A stretch of DNA of 64,000 bases from an uncultured Clostridia bacterium (GTDB lineage Bacteria > Bacillota > Clostridia > Oscillospirales > Ruminococcaceae). Below are positions 49,841 to 58,878 of this stretch, one piece after another (position 1 is the stretch's first letter; every line of letters starts with the position of its first letter). A program made the translations under genes and the position numbers. The notes beneath the pieces were generated by a model. That model worked only from the letters and a program-made list of their open reading frames with translations, was not told the DNA's origin and ran no database searches. The DNA is taken from assembly GCA_947627465.1 (NCBI GenBank), contig CANQWD010000011.1, positions 1 through 64,000 of the forward strand, given 5' to 3'.

Positions 49841-49876
49841 GCGGCGTTTTGGCGGCACATAAATTTCAAAATAGAC

Positions 49877-50000
49877 AATAAAAAGCCACATACCGGCGAC
49901 GCATAAATTTCAAAACAAACAATAAAATGCCACATACCGGCGACGCATATATTTCAAAACAAACAATAAAATGCCACATACCGGCGACGCATATATTTCA
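49877..50000 (+). repeat. Three 44-bp tandem repeats in the leader of the Lrp gene
   Basis: gccacataccggcgacgcata starts at 49885, 49929 and 49973, period exactly 44; a decayed fourth copy precedes (ggcacataaatttcaaaa near 49853). One related copy lies in the bceAB leader (37223-37256). Confidence 0.92.
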
Positions 50001-50119
50001 AAAAGTGTCGAAATTTTGCTTTGCAAAATTTCGACCGGTCTTGAGTTTGGTTCGCAGGGAGCGAAGCGACCGAGAATCAAACTCAGGATTTTGAAATTAT
50101 TTTAAATAAGGAGAAGATT
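50001..50119 (+). promoter_or_regulatory. Double hairpin in the Lrp gene leader
   Basis: A perfect 13-bp stem gtcgaaattttgc/gcaaaatttcgac with loop ttt (50006-50034), then cttgagtttg/caaactcag, before AAGGAG. The same order (repeat, hairpins, AAATAAGGAGAA) occurs before bceA. Confidence 0.6.
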
Positions 50120-50605
50120 ATGAACACAAACAAACTTTTAGATCTTTTGCGGCAGAACGCGCGTCTATCGGACGCGGAGCTGGCGGCAATGCTTGGAGAA
50201 ACGGAAAGCGCCGTTAAAGCCGAGATAAAGCGTCTTGAGACAGACGGCATTATAATGGGCTATTCGGCGATAATCGACGAGGAGAAGGTCGACGAAACGG
50301 GCGTTACCGCGATAATCGATTTGAAGATAACCCCCATTAAGGACTGCGGCTTTGACGACTTGGCGCATACCATTATGGAATATGAGGAGGTCGACAGCGT
50401 GTTTCTGCTTTCGGGACAGCAGGACTTGTCCGTGACGATAAGCGGCACGAGCCTGAGAAATGTCGCGCTGTTCGTGTCGGAGCGGCTTGCGGTGCTCGAC
50501 GGCGTTTTGTCGACGACCACGCACTTCATACTGCGCCGCTATAAAGAAAAAGGTCACATCTTCAATGAGGACAATTTCGACGACAGGGGGCTGGTTTCCC
50601 CGTGA
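50120..50605 (+). CDS. Lrp/AsnC-family regulator
   Basis: 161 aa. Winged HTH (LLDLLRQNARLSDAELAAML, ESAVKAEIKRLETDGIIMGY) and a RAM ligand domain (about 70-150: VTAIIDLKITP, VFLLSGQQDLSVTISG). Such proteins sense amino acids. The aminotransferase gene overlaps its stop by one base, so the regulator probably adjusts that enzyme to an amino-acid signal. Confidence 0.92.
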   Translation: MNTNKLLDLLRQNARLSDAELAAMLGETESAVKAEIKRLETDGIIMGYSAIIDEEKVDETGVTAIIDLKITPIKDCGFDDLAHTIMEYEEVDSVFLLSGQQDLSVTISGTSLRNVALFVSERLAVLDGVLSTTTHFILRRYKEKGHIFNEDNFDDRGLVSP

Positions 50606-51777
50606 TGGATTACGAAAAGCTTATCCCGAAGAAGATCAGCGAGATACAGCCCTCGGGAATACGGAAATTCTTTGATATCGCACAGCGCGTCGAGGGCGTT
50701 ATCTCGCTCTCCGTCGGCGAACCCGACTTCAAAACGCCTTGGGCGGCGCGAAAAGAAGCGATAAACATTCTCGAAAAGGGAAAAACCGCGTATACCGCGA
50801 ACAGCGGTCTTATCGAGCTGCGAAAGACCGTTTGCAATTACTTAAAAAACTTTATTCATACGGAATACGACCCCAACAGCGAGGTCATAATCACCGTAGG
50901 AGGTTCGGAAGCTATAGACCTCGCTATCCGCGCGATGATAGAGCCGGGCGACGAGGTGCTCGTGCCCGAACCGAGCTTCGTGTGCTACTCGCCGATAACC
51001 GCGATGATGGGCGGCACGGCTGTGCCTATCGTCACGAAAGCCGAGGACAAGTTCCGTTTAACGGCGGCGGCTCTTAAGGAGAAAATTACGCCGAAAACAA
51101 AACTGCTCATACTCCCCTACCCTAACAACCCCACGGGCGCGGTTATGCGGCGCGAGGACTTGGAAGCGATAGCGGAAGTTCTGCGCGGCACGAATATCGT
51201 GGTGGCAAGCGACGAGATCTACGCGGAAATGACGTACAACGGCGAAAAACACGTCTCCATAGCCGAAATTGACGGTATGAAAGAGCGTGCGCTCGTAATA
51301 AGCGGCTTCTCGAAAGCGTATGCCATGACGGGCTGGAGATTGGGCTATGTCTGCGGACCTCAGCCGATAATCAAGCAAATGCTGAAGCTTCACCAATACT
51401 GCATTATGTCAAGCCCGACCGTGAGCCAATACGCGGCTATCGCGGCAATGGAAAAGTGCGGAGACGACGTTAAGCACATGGTAGAGGAATACGATATGCG
51501 GCGGCGGTTCGTGGTAAAAGGCTTCAACGATATGGGACTTGAATGCTTCGAGCCGGAGGGCGCGTTTTACGTGTTCCCGTGCATAAAGTCCACGGGAATG
51601 ACGAGCGCGGAATTCTGCGAAAAGCTGGTTTATGAGAAAAAAGTCGCAGTCGTGCCCGGCTCGGCATTCGGCAAAAGCGGCGAGGGGTACGTGCGCGTTT
51701 CTTATGCGTATTCGTTATCGCACCTCACCACCGCGCTTGACAGAATTCGTGAGTTTTTAGAGGAGCAAAAAAAGTGA
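50605..51777 (+). CDS. Class I pyridoxal-phosphate aminotransferase
   Basis: 390 aa from ATG 50605 (GTG 50602 also possible). PLP Lys in VISGFSKAYAMTGWRLGY; NPTGAVMRREDLEAI and SDEIYAEMTYNGE are conserved fold-type I blocks; the C-terminal Arg lies in GYVRVSYAYS. Close to the aspartate/aromatic aminotransferase (PatA/AspC type) group; substrate not fixed by sequence alone. Coupled upstream to the Lrp gene and downstream to ispE (GTGA overlap). Confidence 0.92.
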   Translation: MDYEKLIPKKISEIQPSGIRKFFDIAQRVEGVISLSVGEPDFKTPWAARKEAINILEKGKTAYTANSGLIELRKTVCNYLKNFIHTEYDPNSEVIITVGGSEAIDLAIRAMIEPGDEVLVPEPSFVCYSPITAMMGGTAVPIVTKAEDKFRLTAAALKEKITPKTKLLILPYPNNPTGAVMRREDLEAIAEVLRGTNIVVASDEIYAEMTYNGEKHVSIAEIDGMKERALVISGFSKAYAMTGWRLGYVCGPQPIIKQMLKLHQYCIMSSPTVSQYAAIAAMEKCGDDVKHMVEEYDMRRRFVVKGFNDMGLECFEPEGAFYVFPCIKSTGMTSAEFCEKLVYEKKVAVVPGSAFGKSGEGYVRVSYAYSLSHLTTALDRIREFLEEQKK

Positions 51778-52589
51778 TAACGCTTATAGCGAACGCGAAG
51801 ATCAATCTGTTTTTGGATATAATAAACAAGCGTCCGGACGGCTATCATAATCTCGAGACCGTTATGCAGAGCATAGATCTGTCGGATATCCTTACTGTGG
51901 AATTGGCGGACGAGATCTCCGTGGAATGTTCCGACCCGACCGTTCCGCAAAACGAGGGCAACATCTGCCATAAAGCGGCGGAGTTGTTTTACGCGCTGTT
52001 CGCTAAAAAAGGCGGCGCGGAAATATTCATAGAAAAGCGCATACCGCACGGCGCGGGACTTGGCGGCGGCAGCGCGGACGCGGCGGCGGTGCTGATAGGT
52101 CTGAACGCGCTTCACGGCAAGCCGTTCGATGAAAAAATACTGTTAAAGCTCGGCGCGAAAGTCGGCGCGGACGTGCCGTTCTGCATGACGGGCGGACAGA
52201 AACTCTGCGGCGGCACGGGAAACGCTATGGAAAACACGAAAGAATTTGATTGGCGCGACTATCTTATTGTGAAGCCAAGCTTTTCCTGCGATACGAAAAA
52301 GGCGTACGAAATGTACGACATAACGCCCGTGCTTCGCCGCGAACAAGACGGCGGTGTGTATAACGTTTTTCGGGCGCTTTACGGCAACGCGGAGCTGAAC
52401 GATACCGTGGAAAAGCTTGAAAGACTGGGCGCCGAAGCCGCGGAGCTTACGGGAAGCGGCTCGGCGGTGTTCGGCGCGTTTGACGACAGAAAAGCCGCGA
52501 TAAACGCCGCGAAAGCGTTTCCAAACTGCTTTACGGCGGTGTGCAGACCCGTTTCAAGGGGCGTAGTCTTAATTGACGGAATTATATAG
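51774..52589 (+). CDS. ispE: 4-diphosphocytidyl-2-C-methyl-D-erythritol kinase
   Basis: 271 aa, GTG start overlapping the aminotransferase stop. GHMP-kinase motifs: ANAKINLFLDIINKRPDGYH at the start, PHGAGLGGGSADAAAVL as the ATP loop, and ELTGSGSAVFGAFDD near the end. Phosphorylates CDP-methylerythritol in the MEP isoprenoid pathway, so the organism uses MEP for isoprenoids. Confidence 0.96.
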   Translation: MITLIANAKINLFLDIINKRPDGYHNLETVMQSIDLSDILTVELADEISVECSDPTVPQNEGNICHKAAELFYALFAKKGGAEIFIEKRIPHGAGLGGGSADAAAVLIGLNALHGKPFDEKILLKLGAKVGADVPFCMTGGQKLCGGTGNAMENTKEFDWRDYLIVKPSFSCDTKKAYEMYDITPVLRREQDGGVYNVFRALYGNAELNDTVEKLERLGAEAAELTGSGSAVFGAFDDRKAAINAAKAFPNCFTAVCRPVSRGVVLIDGII

Positions 52590-52604
52590 AAAGGTGGATA
52601 TTTT

Positions 52605-52961
52605 ATGATAACTCTGCAAAATCACATCGGCAAAATAACGATCTCGCCGAACTACTTCACCGAGCTTATCGGAAATACCGTGGCGAAATGCTTCGGAGTA
52701 ATTTCGATGAACGTGACGGGCGTTAAGGAAACGCTGAAAACGGTTCTGCCGTCGGGAAAAGAGCACGAACGCAGACGCGGAGTGCGCGTGCGGTTCCTGA
52801 AAGACAAGCTGCTTATAGATCTTCACATTTCGCTGATGTACGGCGTGAATATGAACGCCGTGATACGGTCCATCATAAATAAGGTAGGCTACACGATAGA
52901 GCAAAGCACGGGAATTGCGGTTGAGAAAGTCAACGTTTATGTTGATTCCATAAGAGTATAA
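52605..52961 (+). CDS. Asp23/Gls24 (YloU) family protein
   Basis: 118 aa with GKITISPNYFTELIGNTVAK, CFGVISMN and VNVYVDSIRV, the Asp23 pattern. Small envelope-stress-linked protein of Firmicutes. It sits directly upstream of fakA as yloU does upstream of yloV in Bacillus. Confidence 0.92.
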   Translation: MITLQNHIGKITISPNYFTELIGNTVAKCFGVISMNVTGVKETLKTVLPSGKEHERRRGVRVRFLKDKLLIDLHISLMYGVNMNAVIRSIINKVGYTIEQSTGIAVEKVNVYVDSIRV

Positions 52962-52979
52962 AGAAAGGTAAATGGGGAT

Positions 52980-54614
52980 ATGACAATTAGCGGAAAGCTC
53001 CTGCGCGACGCGCTTATTTCGGGAGCGAACAATATTTACAACAACAAGCAAGAGGTCGATGAGCTGAACGTGTTCCCAGTGCCCGACGGCGATACGGGAA
53101 CGAACATGTCGATGACAATAAAAAACGCGGTCGCGGAACTTGAAAACACCTCCGATACCGCGACGGCGGGCGAGGTGGCGAAAAAAGCTGCTTCCGCAAT
53201 GCTGAGGGGCGCGCGCGGAAACTCGGGCGTAATTCTGTCGCTGCTGTTCAGAGGACTTTCAAAGGGACTGAGCGGTAAAGAGACAGCTTCGGCAGCCGAT
53301 CTTTCGGCGGCGCTCAAAATAGGCGTGGACGCGGCTTACAAGTCGGTCATGAAGCCCACCGAGGGAACTATCCTCACGGTGTCGCGCGAGGCGTGGGAAA
53401 ACACCGCCGCTCTCGCGAAAGAAAACATCTCCGCCGCCGAATTTATCGAGGAATATATAAACGAAGCGAAAAAATCGCTCGATAGAACTCCAGAGCTTCT
53501 TCCCGCGCTGAAAAAGGCGGGAGTTGTGGACGCGGGCGGCATGGGACTTATCGTCATTTTAGAGGGAATGCTGAAAGTACTTTCGGGCGGCGCGATGATA
53601 GCCGCCAAAGATGAAACAAAACCGCAGTCCCCCGCGGCTGCCGCCGCCGCCGAACAGCTTCCGATGTATTCCTACAACGCGGAATTCGTAGTGGAAAAGG
53701 ACGGTGCGGTGCGCGACACTTCGGCACTCTGCGCGTTTTTGGAAACTATTGGCGACAATGCTTCCGTAGTCGACGACGACGGAATTATTAAGATACACGT
53801 TCACACAGATCACCCCGGCAAGGCTCTTGAGGAGGGCTTGAAGTTCGGGCAGCTTGACAATGTCAAAATAGAGAATATGCGCAAGGCTCGCGGCGGAATT
53901 ATAAAAGCGGACAAGGCAGCTCGGCAGAACAGAAAGGCTCCCGCGGAGATAACCAAGGACACGGGCTTCGCGGCTGTCGCGGCGGGGGCGGGTATTGAAG
54001 CGCTGTTTAAAGATCTCGGCGCGGATCAGATCATTCGCGGCGGACAGACCATGAACCCCTCCACAGAGGACTTGCTGGAAGCTATCGAACAAACTCCCGC
54101 ACGGAACGTTTTCGTGCTGCCGAACAACAAAAACATCATTATGGCGGCGGAACAGGCGGCGAAGCTCACCGACAGAAACGTATGCGTTTTGCAGACGAGA
54201 ACCATTCCGCAGGGAATTTCGGCTATGATGAATTACGACCCCGACGGCGATTTCAAAACCAACCGCGGCACAATGACGGAAGCCATCGACCGCGTAGGCA
54301 GCGGACAGATCACGTTCGCGGTGCGCGACAGCGAATTCGACGGACATAAAATAAAACAGGGCGATATTCTCGCTATGGATAACGGCAAGATAGTTTTCAC
54401 GGAAAAAGACCTTGAAAAAGCTCTCATAAAGCTTACCAAGCGGCTTTTAAAATCTTCATCGAGCTATATAACCGTACTGTACGGCGCGGACGTTGCGGAA
54501 TCGGACGCAAACGAGGCGTTCGAGGCTCTGCGCTCCAAAATAAGCGAAGACATTGATATCGTATTGGTGAACGGCGGTCAGCCCGTTTATTACTACATCA
54601 TTTCCGTTGAATAA
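52980..54614 (+). CDS. fakA: Fatty acid kinase ATP-binding subunit FakA (YloV, DAK2 domain)
   Basis: 544 aa. DAK2 kinase domain: LNVFPVPDGDTGTNMSMTIK with Asp ligands for Mg-ATP, LRGARGNSGVILSLLFRG, MKPTEGTILTVSREA; the middle domain and the C-terminal DegV-like half (VFVLPNNKNIIMAAEQA) follow. Phosphorylates fatty acids held by a FakB (DegV) partner, which is not encoded here. It lies in the usual order yloU-fakA-recG. Confidence 0.93.
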   Translation: MTISGKLLRDALISGANNIYNNKQEVDELNVFPVPDGDTGTNMSMTIKNAVAELENTSDTATAGEVAKKAASAMLRGARGNSGVILSLLFRGLSKGLSGKETASAADLSAALKIGVDAAYKSVMKPTEGTILTVSREAWENTAALAKENISAAEFIEEYINEAKKSLDRTPELLPALKKAGVVDAGGMGLIVILEGMLKVLSGGAMIAAKDETKPQSPAAAAAAEQLPMYSYNAEFVVEKDGAVRDTSALCAFLETIGDNASVVDDDGIIKIHVHTDHPGKALEEGLKFGQLDNVKIENMRKARGGIIKADKAARQNRKAPAEITKDTGFAAVAAGAGIEALFKDLGADQIIRGGQTMNPSTEDLLEAIEQTPARNVFVLPNNKNIIMAAEQAAKLTDRNVCVLQTRTIPQGISAMMNYDPDGDFKTNRGTMTEAIDRVGSGQITFAVRDSEFDGHKIKQGDILAMDNGKIVFTEKDLEKALIKLTKRLLKSSSSYITVLYGADVAESDANEAFEALRSKISEDIDIVLVNGGQPVYYYIISVE

Positions 54615-54626
54615 CAGCGGCGGGAC

Positions 54627-56654
54627 ATGGAGATAACCTATTTAAAAGGCATTGGACCTCAAAAGGCGGAACGCTACAAAAAGCTCGGCATTGAAACGGT
54701 TGAACAGCTTACCGAGCACTACCCGCGCGGCTATGTTGATTTCACCGAGCCAATGCCTATTCGCGAAGCAGAGATAGGCGAAACGTGCGTTATCCGCGCG
54801 ACGGTCGCTCACAAAACCTACCCGTCGAACTACGGCGGGCGGGTTTTGGTGTTTAAAGCTCTGCTGACGGACGGCTTGGGCGAGATGACCGCCGTGTTCT
54901 TTAACGCGAAGTTCACGTTCGACACTTTGCAGCTCGGCAAAGAATACGTGTTCTGCGGGAAAATAACGGGCGACGCGTTTAATTTGCAGATAGCCTCTCC
55001 GCAGTTCGTTCTGCCCGAAAACGCGGGACTTCTGCCGAAATATCCGCTCACCAAAGGACTTTCCAACGCCGTTGTGACAAAGGATGTCGGAACGGCTCTT
55101 AAAGAAGTGAAACGCGCCGAGACCCTGCCGCCCGAGATCATTTCAAAATACAAACTTATGAGCGCGGACGCGGCTATGCGGAAGATACATTTCCCGAAAA
55201 CGCGCGAGGAGTACGAACAGGCGCGGCGAAGATTGGCTTTCGAGGAGCTCTTAACTCTGAAGCTGGGGCTTTCGCAGCTTAAAAACCGCGGCAGAACGCT
55301 TTCGGGCGCGGTGATGTCGGACGTGGATATGACGGCGTTTTACAACTCGCTGCCGTTCGTTCCGACAAACGCGCAGCAAAACGCCGTTTCCGACTGCTTA
55401 AAAGATATGAAGCGGCTTTATCCCATGAACCGACTGATACAAGGCGACGTAGGCTCGGGAAAGACGATGGTCGCGGCGGCAGCGGCTTACTTCGCAGCTA
55501 AAAACGGGTTTACAACGCTTGTAATGGCTCCCACCGAGGTGCTGGCTCATCAGCATTACGAGACGTTCTCGGGCTTTTTAAAGCCGCTCGGGATAAGGCT
55601 CGGCATACTGTCGGGAAGTATGACCGCCGCAGAAAAGCGCGAAGCTCGAACGGCGGCAAAGTCGGGAGAGATCGACGTTCTTATCGGCACGCACGCGCTT
55701 ATCCAAAAAAGCCTCGAAATAAGCCGATTGGGGCTTGTCGTTGTTGACGAGCAGCATCGTTTCGGCGTGGGACAGCGTTCGGCGCTTGCCGAAAAAAGCG
55801 AAAGCTCGCCGCATATTATGGCGATGTCCGCAACGCCCATTCCGAGAACGCTCGCGCTTATAATGTACGGCGACCTGGACGTTTCGGTGATAAACGAAAT
55901 GCCGAAAGGACGTATTCCCGTAAAGACATACGCGGTGAATTCGAGTTTTCACACGCGCGTATACAATTTCATTAAGAAATACATCGCGGCGGGCAAGCAG
56001 GCGTTTATCGTATGTCCGAGAGTGGAAACGAACGAGAACGATCTGAGCGACAAGAAAAGCGCGATCGAATATTACAACAAGCTGACCGCGAACGAGTTTA
56101 AGGGGATACCGACGGGGCTGCTTTACGGCAAGATGAAGCAAGCCGACAAGGACGCCGTGATGAACGACTTCCGCGACAACAAACTTAAGCTGCTTATTTC
56201 CACAACGGTGATAGAGGTCGGTATCGACGTGCCTAACGCGGTCGTTATGCTTATCGAAAACGCGGAGCTGTTCGGACTGTCGCAGCTTCACCAGCTCCGA
56301 GGACGCGTCGGGCGCGGCAAGGACGAAAGCTTCTGCATTCTGATGACGGACAACAAAAGCGAATACACCCGTGCGCGTATGCAGGCTATGAAAGAAACGA
56401 CGGACGGCTACAAGATAGCGGACATAGATCTGCGGCTCAGGGGTCCGGGCAACTTTTTCGGACACGAACAGAGCGGTCTGCCGCCTATGGGAGTGGCGGA
56501 CTTGGCGGACGACGCGGACGTGCTCGGCGAGGTCGAGACGCTGTCCGAAGAGATACTCAAAACCGACGCTCGGCTGGAACGCCCGGGGCACGAGGGCTTA
56601 AAAGCGAACGTTCAAAAGCTGTTTGGCAATGTGGACGAGTTCGGGTGGAACTGA
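54627..56654 (+). CDS. recG: ATP-dependent DNA helicase RecG
   Basis: 675 aa. N-terminal wedge/OB region (YLKGIGPQKAERYKKLGIET), helicase motifs I GDVGSGKTMVAAAA, Ia MAPTEVLAHQHYE, II VVVDEQHRFGVGQR (DEQH), III MSATPIPRTLAL, and V/VI TTVIEVGIDVPNA and QLRGRVGRG. Remodels stalled replication forks and recombination intermediates. Start 12 nt after fakA. Confidence 0.97.
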   Translation: MEITYLKGIGPQKAERYKKLGIETVEQLTEHYPRGYVDFTEPMPIREAEIGETCVIRATVAHKTYPSNYGGRVLVFKALLTDGLGEMTAVFFNAKFTFDTLQLGKEYVFCGKITGDAFNLQIASPQFVLPENAGLLPKYPLTKGLSNAVVTKDVGTALKEVKRAETLPPEIISKYKLMSADAAMRKIHFPKTREEYEQARRRLAFEELLTLKLGLSQLKNRGRTLSGAVMSDVDMTAFYNSLPFVPTNAQQNAVSDCLKDMKRLYPMNRLIQGDVGSGKTMVAAAAAYFAAKNGFTTLVMAPTEVLAHQHYETFSGFLKPLGIRLGILSGSMTAAEKREARTAAKSGEIDVLIGTHALIQKSLEISRLGLVVVDEQHRFGVGQRSALAEKSESSPHIMAMSATPIPRTLALIMYGDLDVSVINEMPKGRIPVKTYAVNSSFHTRVYNFIKKYIAAGKQAFIVCPRVETNENDLSDKKSAIEYYNKLTANEFKGIPTGLLYGKMKQADKDAVMNDFRDNKLKLLISTTVIEVGIDVPNAVVMLIENAELFGLSQLHQLRGRVGRGKDESFCILMTDNKSEYTRARMQAMKETTDGYKIADIDLRLRGPGNFFGHEQSGLPPMGVADLADDADVLGEVETLSEEILKTDARLERPGHEGLKANVQKLFGNVDEFGWN

Positions 56655-56684
56655 CGGCAATTTGTATTTATTGGAGTGAATGAA

Positions 56685-57443
56685 ATGGGCGAGGTTGAAT
56701 TAAAGCGGGAGCGCTGGCGCTACCCAAGGTTCTTTTGCGATAACGTCTGCGAGGACGGCGCGGCGATCATGGGCGAGGACGTGAAGCATATCACGTCCGT
56801 ACTTAGAATGAGACACGGCGATATCGCGGTAATATGCGACGGGCGCGGGAATGATTACCTTTGCGAATTAAACATAGCCGACGGTGTTGTCGCCGGGTTT
56901 CGGACGTTGGAAAAGTCTCCCAATCTCGCCGAGCCGAGTATCAAAGTGCGGCTGTTTCAGGCTATGCCGAAAGGCGATAAAATGGACTTCATCGTACAAA
57001 AGGCGGTGGAATGCGGCGTGAGTGAAATAGTTCCGATATTTACGAAACGCTGCGTTTCGCGCCCCGATGAGAAGTCGCTCGCGAAAAAGCTTCCGCGCTG
57101 GCAAAAAATAGCCTATGAAGCCGCCAAGCAATGCGGTCGCGGAATTATTCCGACAGTCGGAGAAGCGGTGAACTTCTCGGAACTTAAACGGCTCACGTCT
57201 GCCGAAAGCACGCGTATTCTGTTCTACGAATGCGCCGAAACGCCGCTTAAAGACGCGGTTCGGGAGTTCAAGAAAAACGTTGATATCGTGATAGGCAGCG
57301 AGGGCGGCTTTGAGGTTTCCGAAGCAGAAGCGCTGCAAAAGCTGGGTTTCGCGTGCGTTTCTTTGGGAAAACGAATTTTGAGATGCGAGACAGCCCCGAT
57401 AGCCGCGCTGTCCGTTTTGATGAATGTTACAGGAAATATGTAA
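56685..57443 (+). CDS. rsmE: 16S rRNA (uracil-1498-N3)-methyltransferase
   Basis: 252 aa from ATG 56685; an ATG at 56676 is too close to the ribosome site GGAGTG. RsmE blocks: RYPRFFCDN, HITSVLRMRHGD, QAMPKGDKMDFIVQKAVECG, GSEGGFEVSEAE and SLGKRILRCETAPIAALSVL, the SPOUT knot region. Methylates U1498 of 16S rRNA. Last gene of the yloU-fakA-recG-rsmE run. Confidence 0.95.
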   Translation: MGEVELKRERWRYPRFFCDNVCEDGAAIMGEDVKHITSVLRMRHGDIAVICDGRGNDYLCELNIADGVVAGFRTLEKSPNLAEPSIKVRLFQAMPKGDKMDFIVQKAVECGVSEIVPIFTKRCVSRPDEKSLAKKLPRWQKIAYEAAKQCGRGIIPTVGEAVNFSELKRLTSAESTRILFYECAETPLKDAVREFKKNVDIVIGSEGGFEVSEAEALQKLGFACVSLGKRILRCETAPIAALSVLMNVTGNM

Positions 57444-57482
57444 CTTGTTTGTGTAAAACTACCAAAAAATCTTGTGAGTACT

Positions 57483-57510
57483 TGCATTATTTTTGCAAAA
57501 GGTATATAAT
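57483..57510 (+). promoter_or_regulatory. Promoter of the acidic membrane protein gene
   Basis: TTGCAT 57483, 16-nt spacer, TATAAT 57505. Confidence 0.75.
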
Positions 57511-57557
57511 AGAATTATAGCATTTTATGCTGTGATATTTCAAGGAGGTAACGGTCT

Positions 57558-57893
57558 ATGAAGGCTTTTGGAATTTTAATGGTAGGTGCGTTGGCAGTCG
57601 CGGGAGGAATCGCGGCGGCGACTTATATCACCAAAAAGAAGATCGACAAGGAAAATGAGGAGAACTATTACGACGATTGGGATAACGATGATATCGACGA
57701 TGATTGGGACTTCGATTTCGACGAGGATATGGAAATAGAGGACGAGCCTGCCGCTCCCAAGGCGGCTGAACCCACCGTTCCCGAAGAAAAGCCCACCGTT
57801 GAAGAGTCCAAGGCGGATATTCCCGAAGAGACAAGCTTCAACGATGTGTTCGGCACGGAGGAAACGGGCGGCTCTATCGACGAAGAACTCTGA
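57558..57893 (+). CDS. Acidic single-pass protein of unknown function
   Basis: 111 aa; ATG behind AGGAGG. Short membrane helix (about 4-23) and KKK, then an extremely acidic stretch (about 30-65, mostly Asp, Glu, Trp, Tyr) and a Pro/Glu/Ala tail. Likely a cytoplasm- or wall-facing disordered protein anchored in the membrane. No family recognised. Own promoter and a long hairpin terminator. Confidence 0.6.
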   Translation: MKAFGILMVGALAVAGGIAAATYITKKKIDKENEENYYDDWDNDDIDDDWDFDFDEDMEIEDEPAAPKAAEPTVPEEKPTVEESKADIPEETSFNDVFGTEETGGSIDEEL

Positions 57894-57919
57894 ACAATTG
57901 GCAGTTGACAATGAACAAT

Positions 57920-57991
57920 GGGCAATGGACAATTGACAGTTTTGGGTGCGCCGAAGCACGGCGCGCCTTAATTGTTGATTGCCCGTTTTTG
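57920..57991 (+). terminator. Long hairpin terminator
   Basis: gggcaatggacaatt pairs with aattgttgattgccc (two mismatches), inner ggcgcgcc-type stem, then GTTTTTG. Confidence 0.75.
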
Positions 57992-58067
57992 TTTGTACAA
58001 TGCCATTCGCGGTTTGTGTCCTGTACATTTCGGGCGGCTTATGCTATAATATTCGCGAGGTGATTTT

Positions 58068-58580
58068 ATGGATACGGTTAAAATCGGAAAATTTCTCGCG
58101 GAGCTTCGCCGCGAAAAAGAACTTACCCAAGAGCAGCTTGCCGAAAAGCTGGGGACTTCAAATAAGACTATCTCGCGCTGGGAAAACGGAAACTATATGC
58201 CGCCCGTTGAAATGCTTATGGAACTGTCGGACTTCTACGGCGTGAGCATTAACGAGCTGTTAAGCGGAAAGCGCCTTGAACAGTCCGAAGAAAAGCCCGC
58301 CGCCGAGGAAAATCTGAAACGGATACTCACGGAAAATTCGTTTTCGCTTGAGGAACGCAAAGCATATTTTACCAAGGAATGGAAAAACGATCATGCTTGG
58401 GAAAGGGCGTTAAATATATATGTGCCATTAATTATAATGGTTATTGGGTTTATTTTGGATAAAATTCTTATCGTTAGCGCTGCGGCGATTATCAGCGCAG
58501 TAATCAACCTGATAAACTACAATCACATGATGGGCTATGTCGATCGCAACGTTTACGACGACCCGAATAAAAAATCGTAA
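58068..58580 (+). CDS. XRE regulator with C-terminal membrane region
   Basis: 170 aa. HTH at about 7-62 (LRREKELTQEQLAEKLGTS, NKTISRWENGNYMPP), a linker, then two hydrophobic segments (about 120-137, 139-155) that should place it in the membrane. TATAAT lies 28 bp before the start. It ends 7 bp before the SCIFF promoter; a role in SCIFF control is possible but unproven. Confidence 0.8.
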   Translation: MDTVKIGKFLAELRREKELTQEQLAEKLGTSNKTISRWENGNYMPPVEMLMELSDFYGVSINELLSGKRLEQSEEKPAAEENLKRILTENSFSLEERKAYFTKEWKNDHAWERALNIYVPLIIMVIGFILDKILIVSAAAIISAVINLINYNHMMGYVDRNVYDDPNKKS

Positions 58581-58586
58581 AACCCC

Positions 58587-58615
58587 TTGCAAAAAATCGC
58601 GATATATGTTATAAT
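58587..58615 (+). promoter_or_regulatory. Promoter of scfA
   Basis: TTGCAA 58587, 17-nt spacer, TATAAT 58610. Confidence 0.85.
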
Positions 58616-58661
58616 AATAATAAGCGGTTTTCGCAATACTTATTTGAAAGAGGTGTTCCCA

Positions 58662-58805
58662 TTGAAGCACATAGTAACAATCAACAAGGCGAACCTTAAA
58701 AAGAGCGCCGAGAACGGCGGCTGCGGCAAGTGCACAAGCTCTTGTCAGTCCGCTTGCAAGACCTCCTGCACAGTAGCTAATCAGAAGTGTGAGAGCGTTA
58801 AGTAA
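58662..58805 (+). CDS. scfA: SCIFF ranthipeptide precursor (six cysteines in forty-five residues)
   Basis: 47 aa from TTG 58662, with GAGGTG upstream; reads MKHIVTINKANLKKS when started there, which matches the strongly conserved SCIFF leader. The core has exactly six Cys: CGKC, SSC, SAC, TSC and QKC. In known cases the radical SAM partner makes thioether bonds between each Cys and a residue nearby. Present in nearly all Clostridia; biological role still unsettled (signalling proposed). The maturase gene follows after a hairpin. Confidence 0.96.
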   Translation: MKHIVTINKANLKKSAENGGCGKCTSSCQSACKTSCTVANQKCESVK

Positions 58806-58828
58806 TTGGATTTTTGTCAAATTTCAGC

Positions 58829-58854
58829 TTTTCCCCCGCCTGCGGCGGGGGAAA
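58829..58854 (+). terminator. Hairpin between scfA and scfB
   Basis: ttcccccgcc/ggcgggggaa stem with loop tgc, followed by AAAATG rather than a T run, so probably a partial terminator or processing/stability signal that keeps scfA RNA above scfB RNA. Confidence 0.6.
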
Positions 58855-58878
58855 ATGCGGTTAATATAGAGGTAAAAA

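Noticed and set aside
49877-50000. CRISPR array in the 44-bp repeats
   Set aside because: The repeats are contiguous and nearly identical throughout, so there are no spacers.
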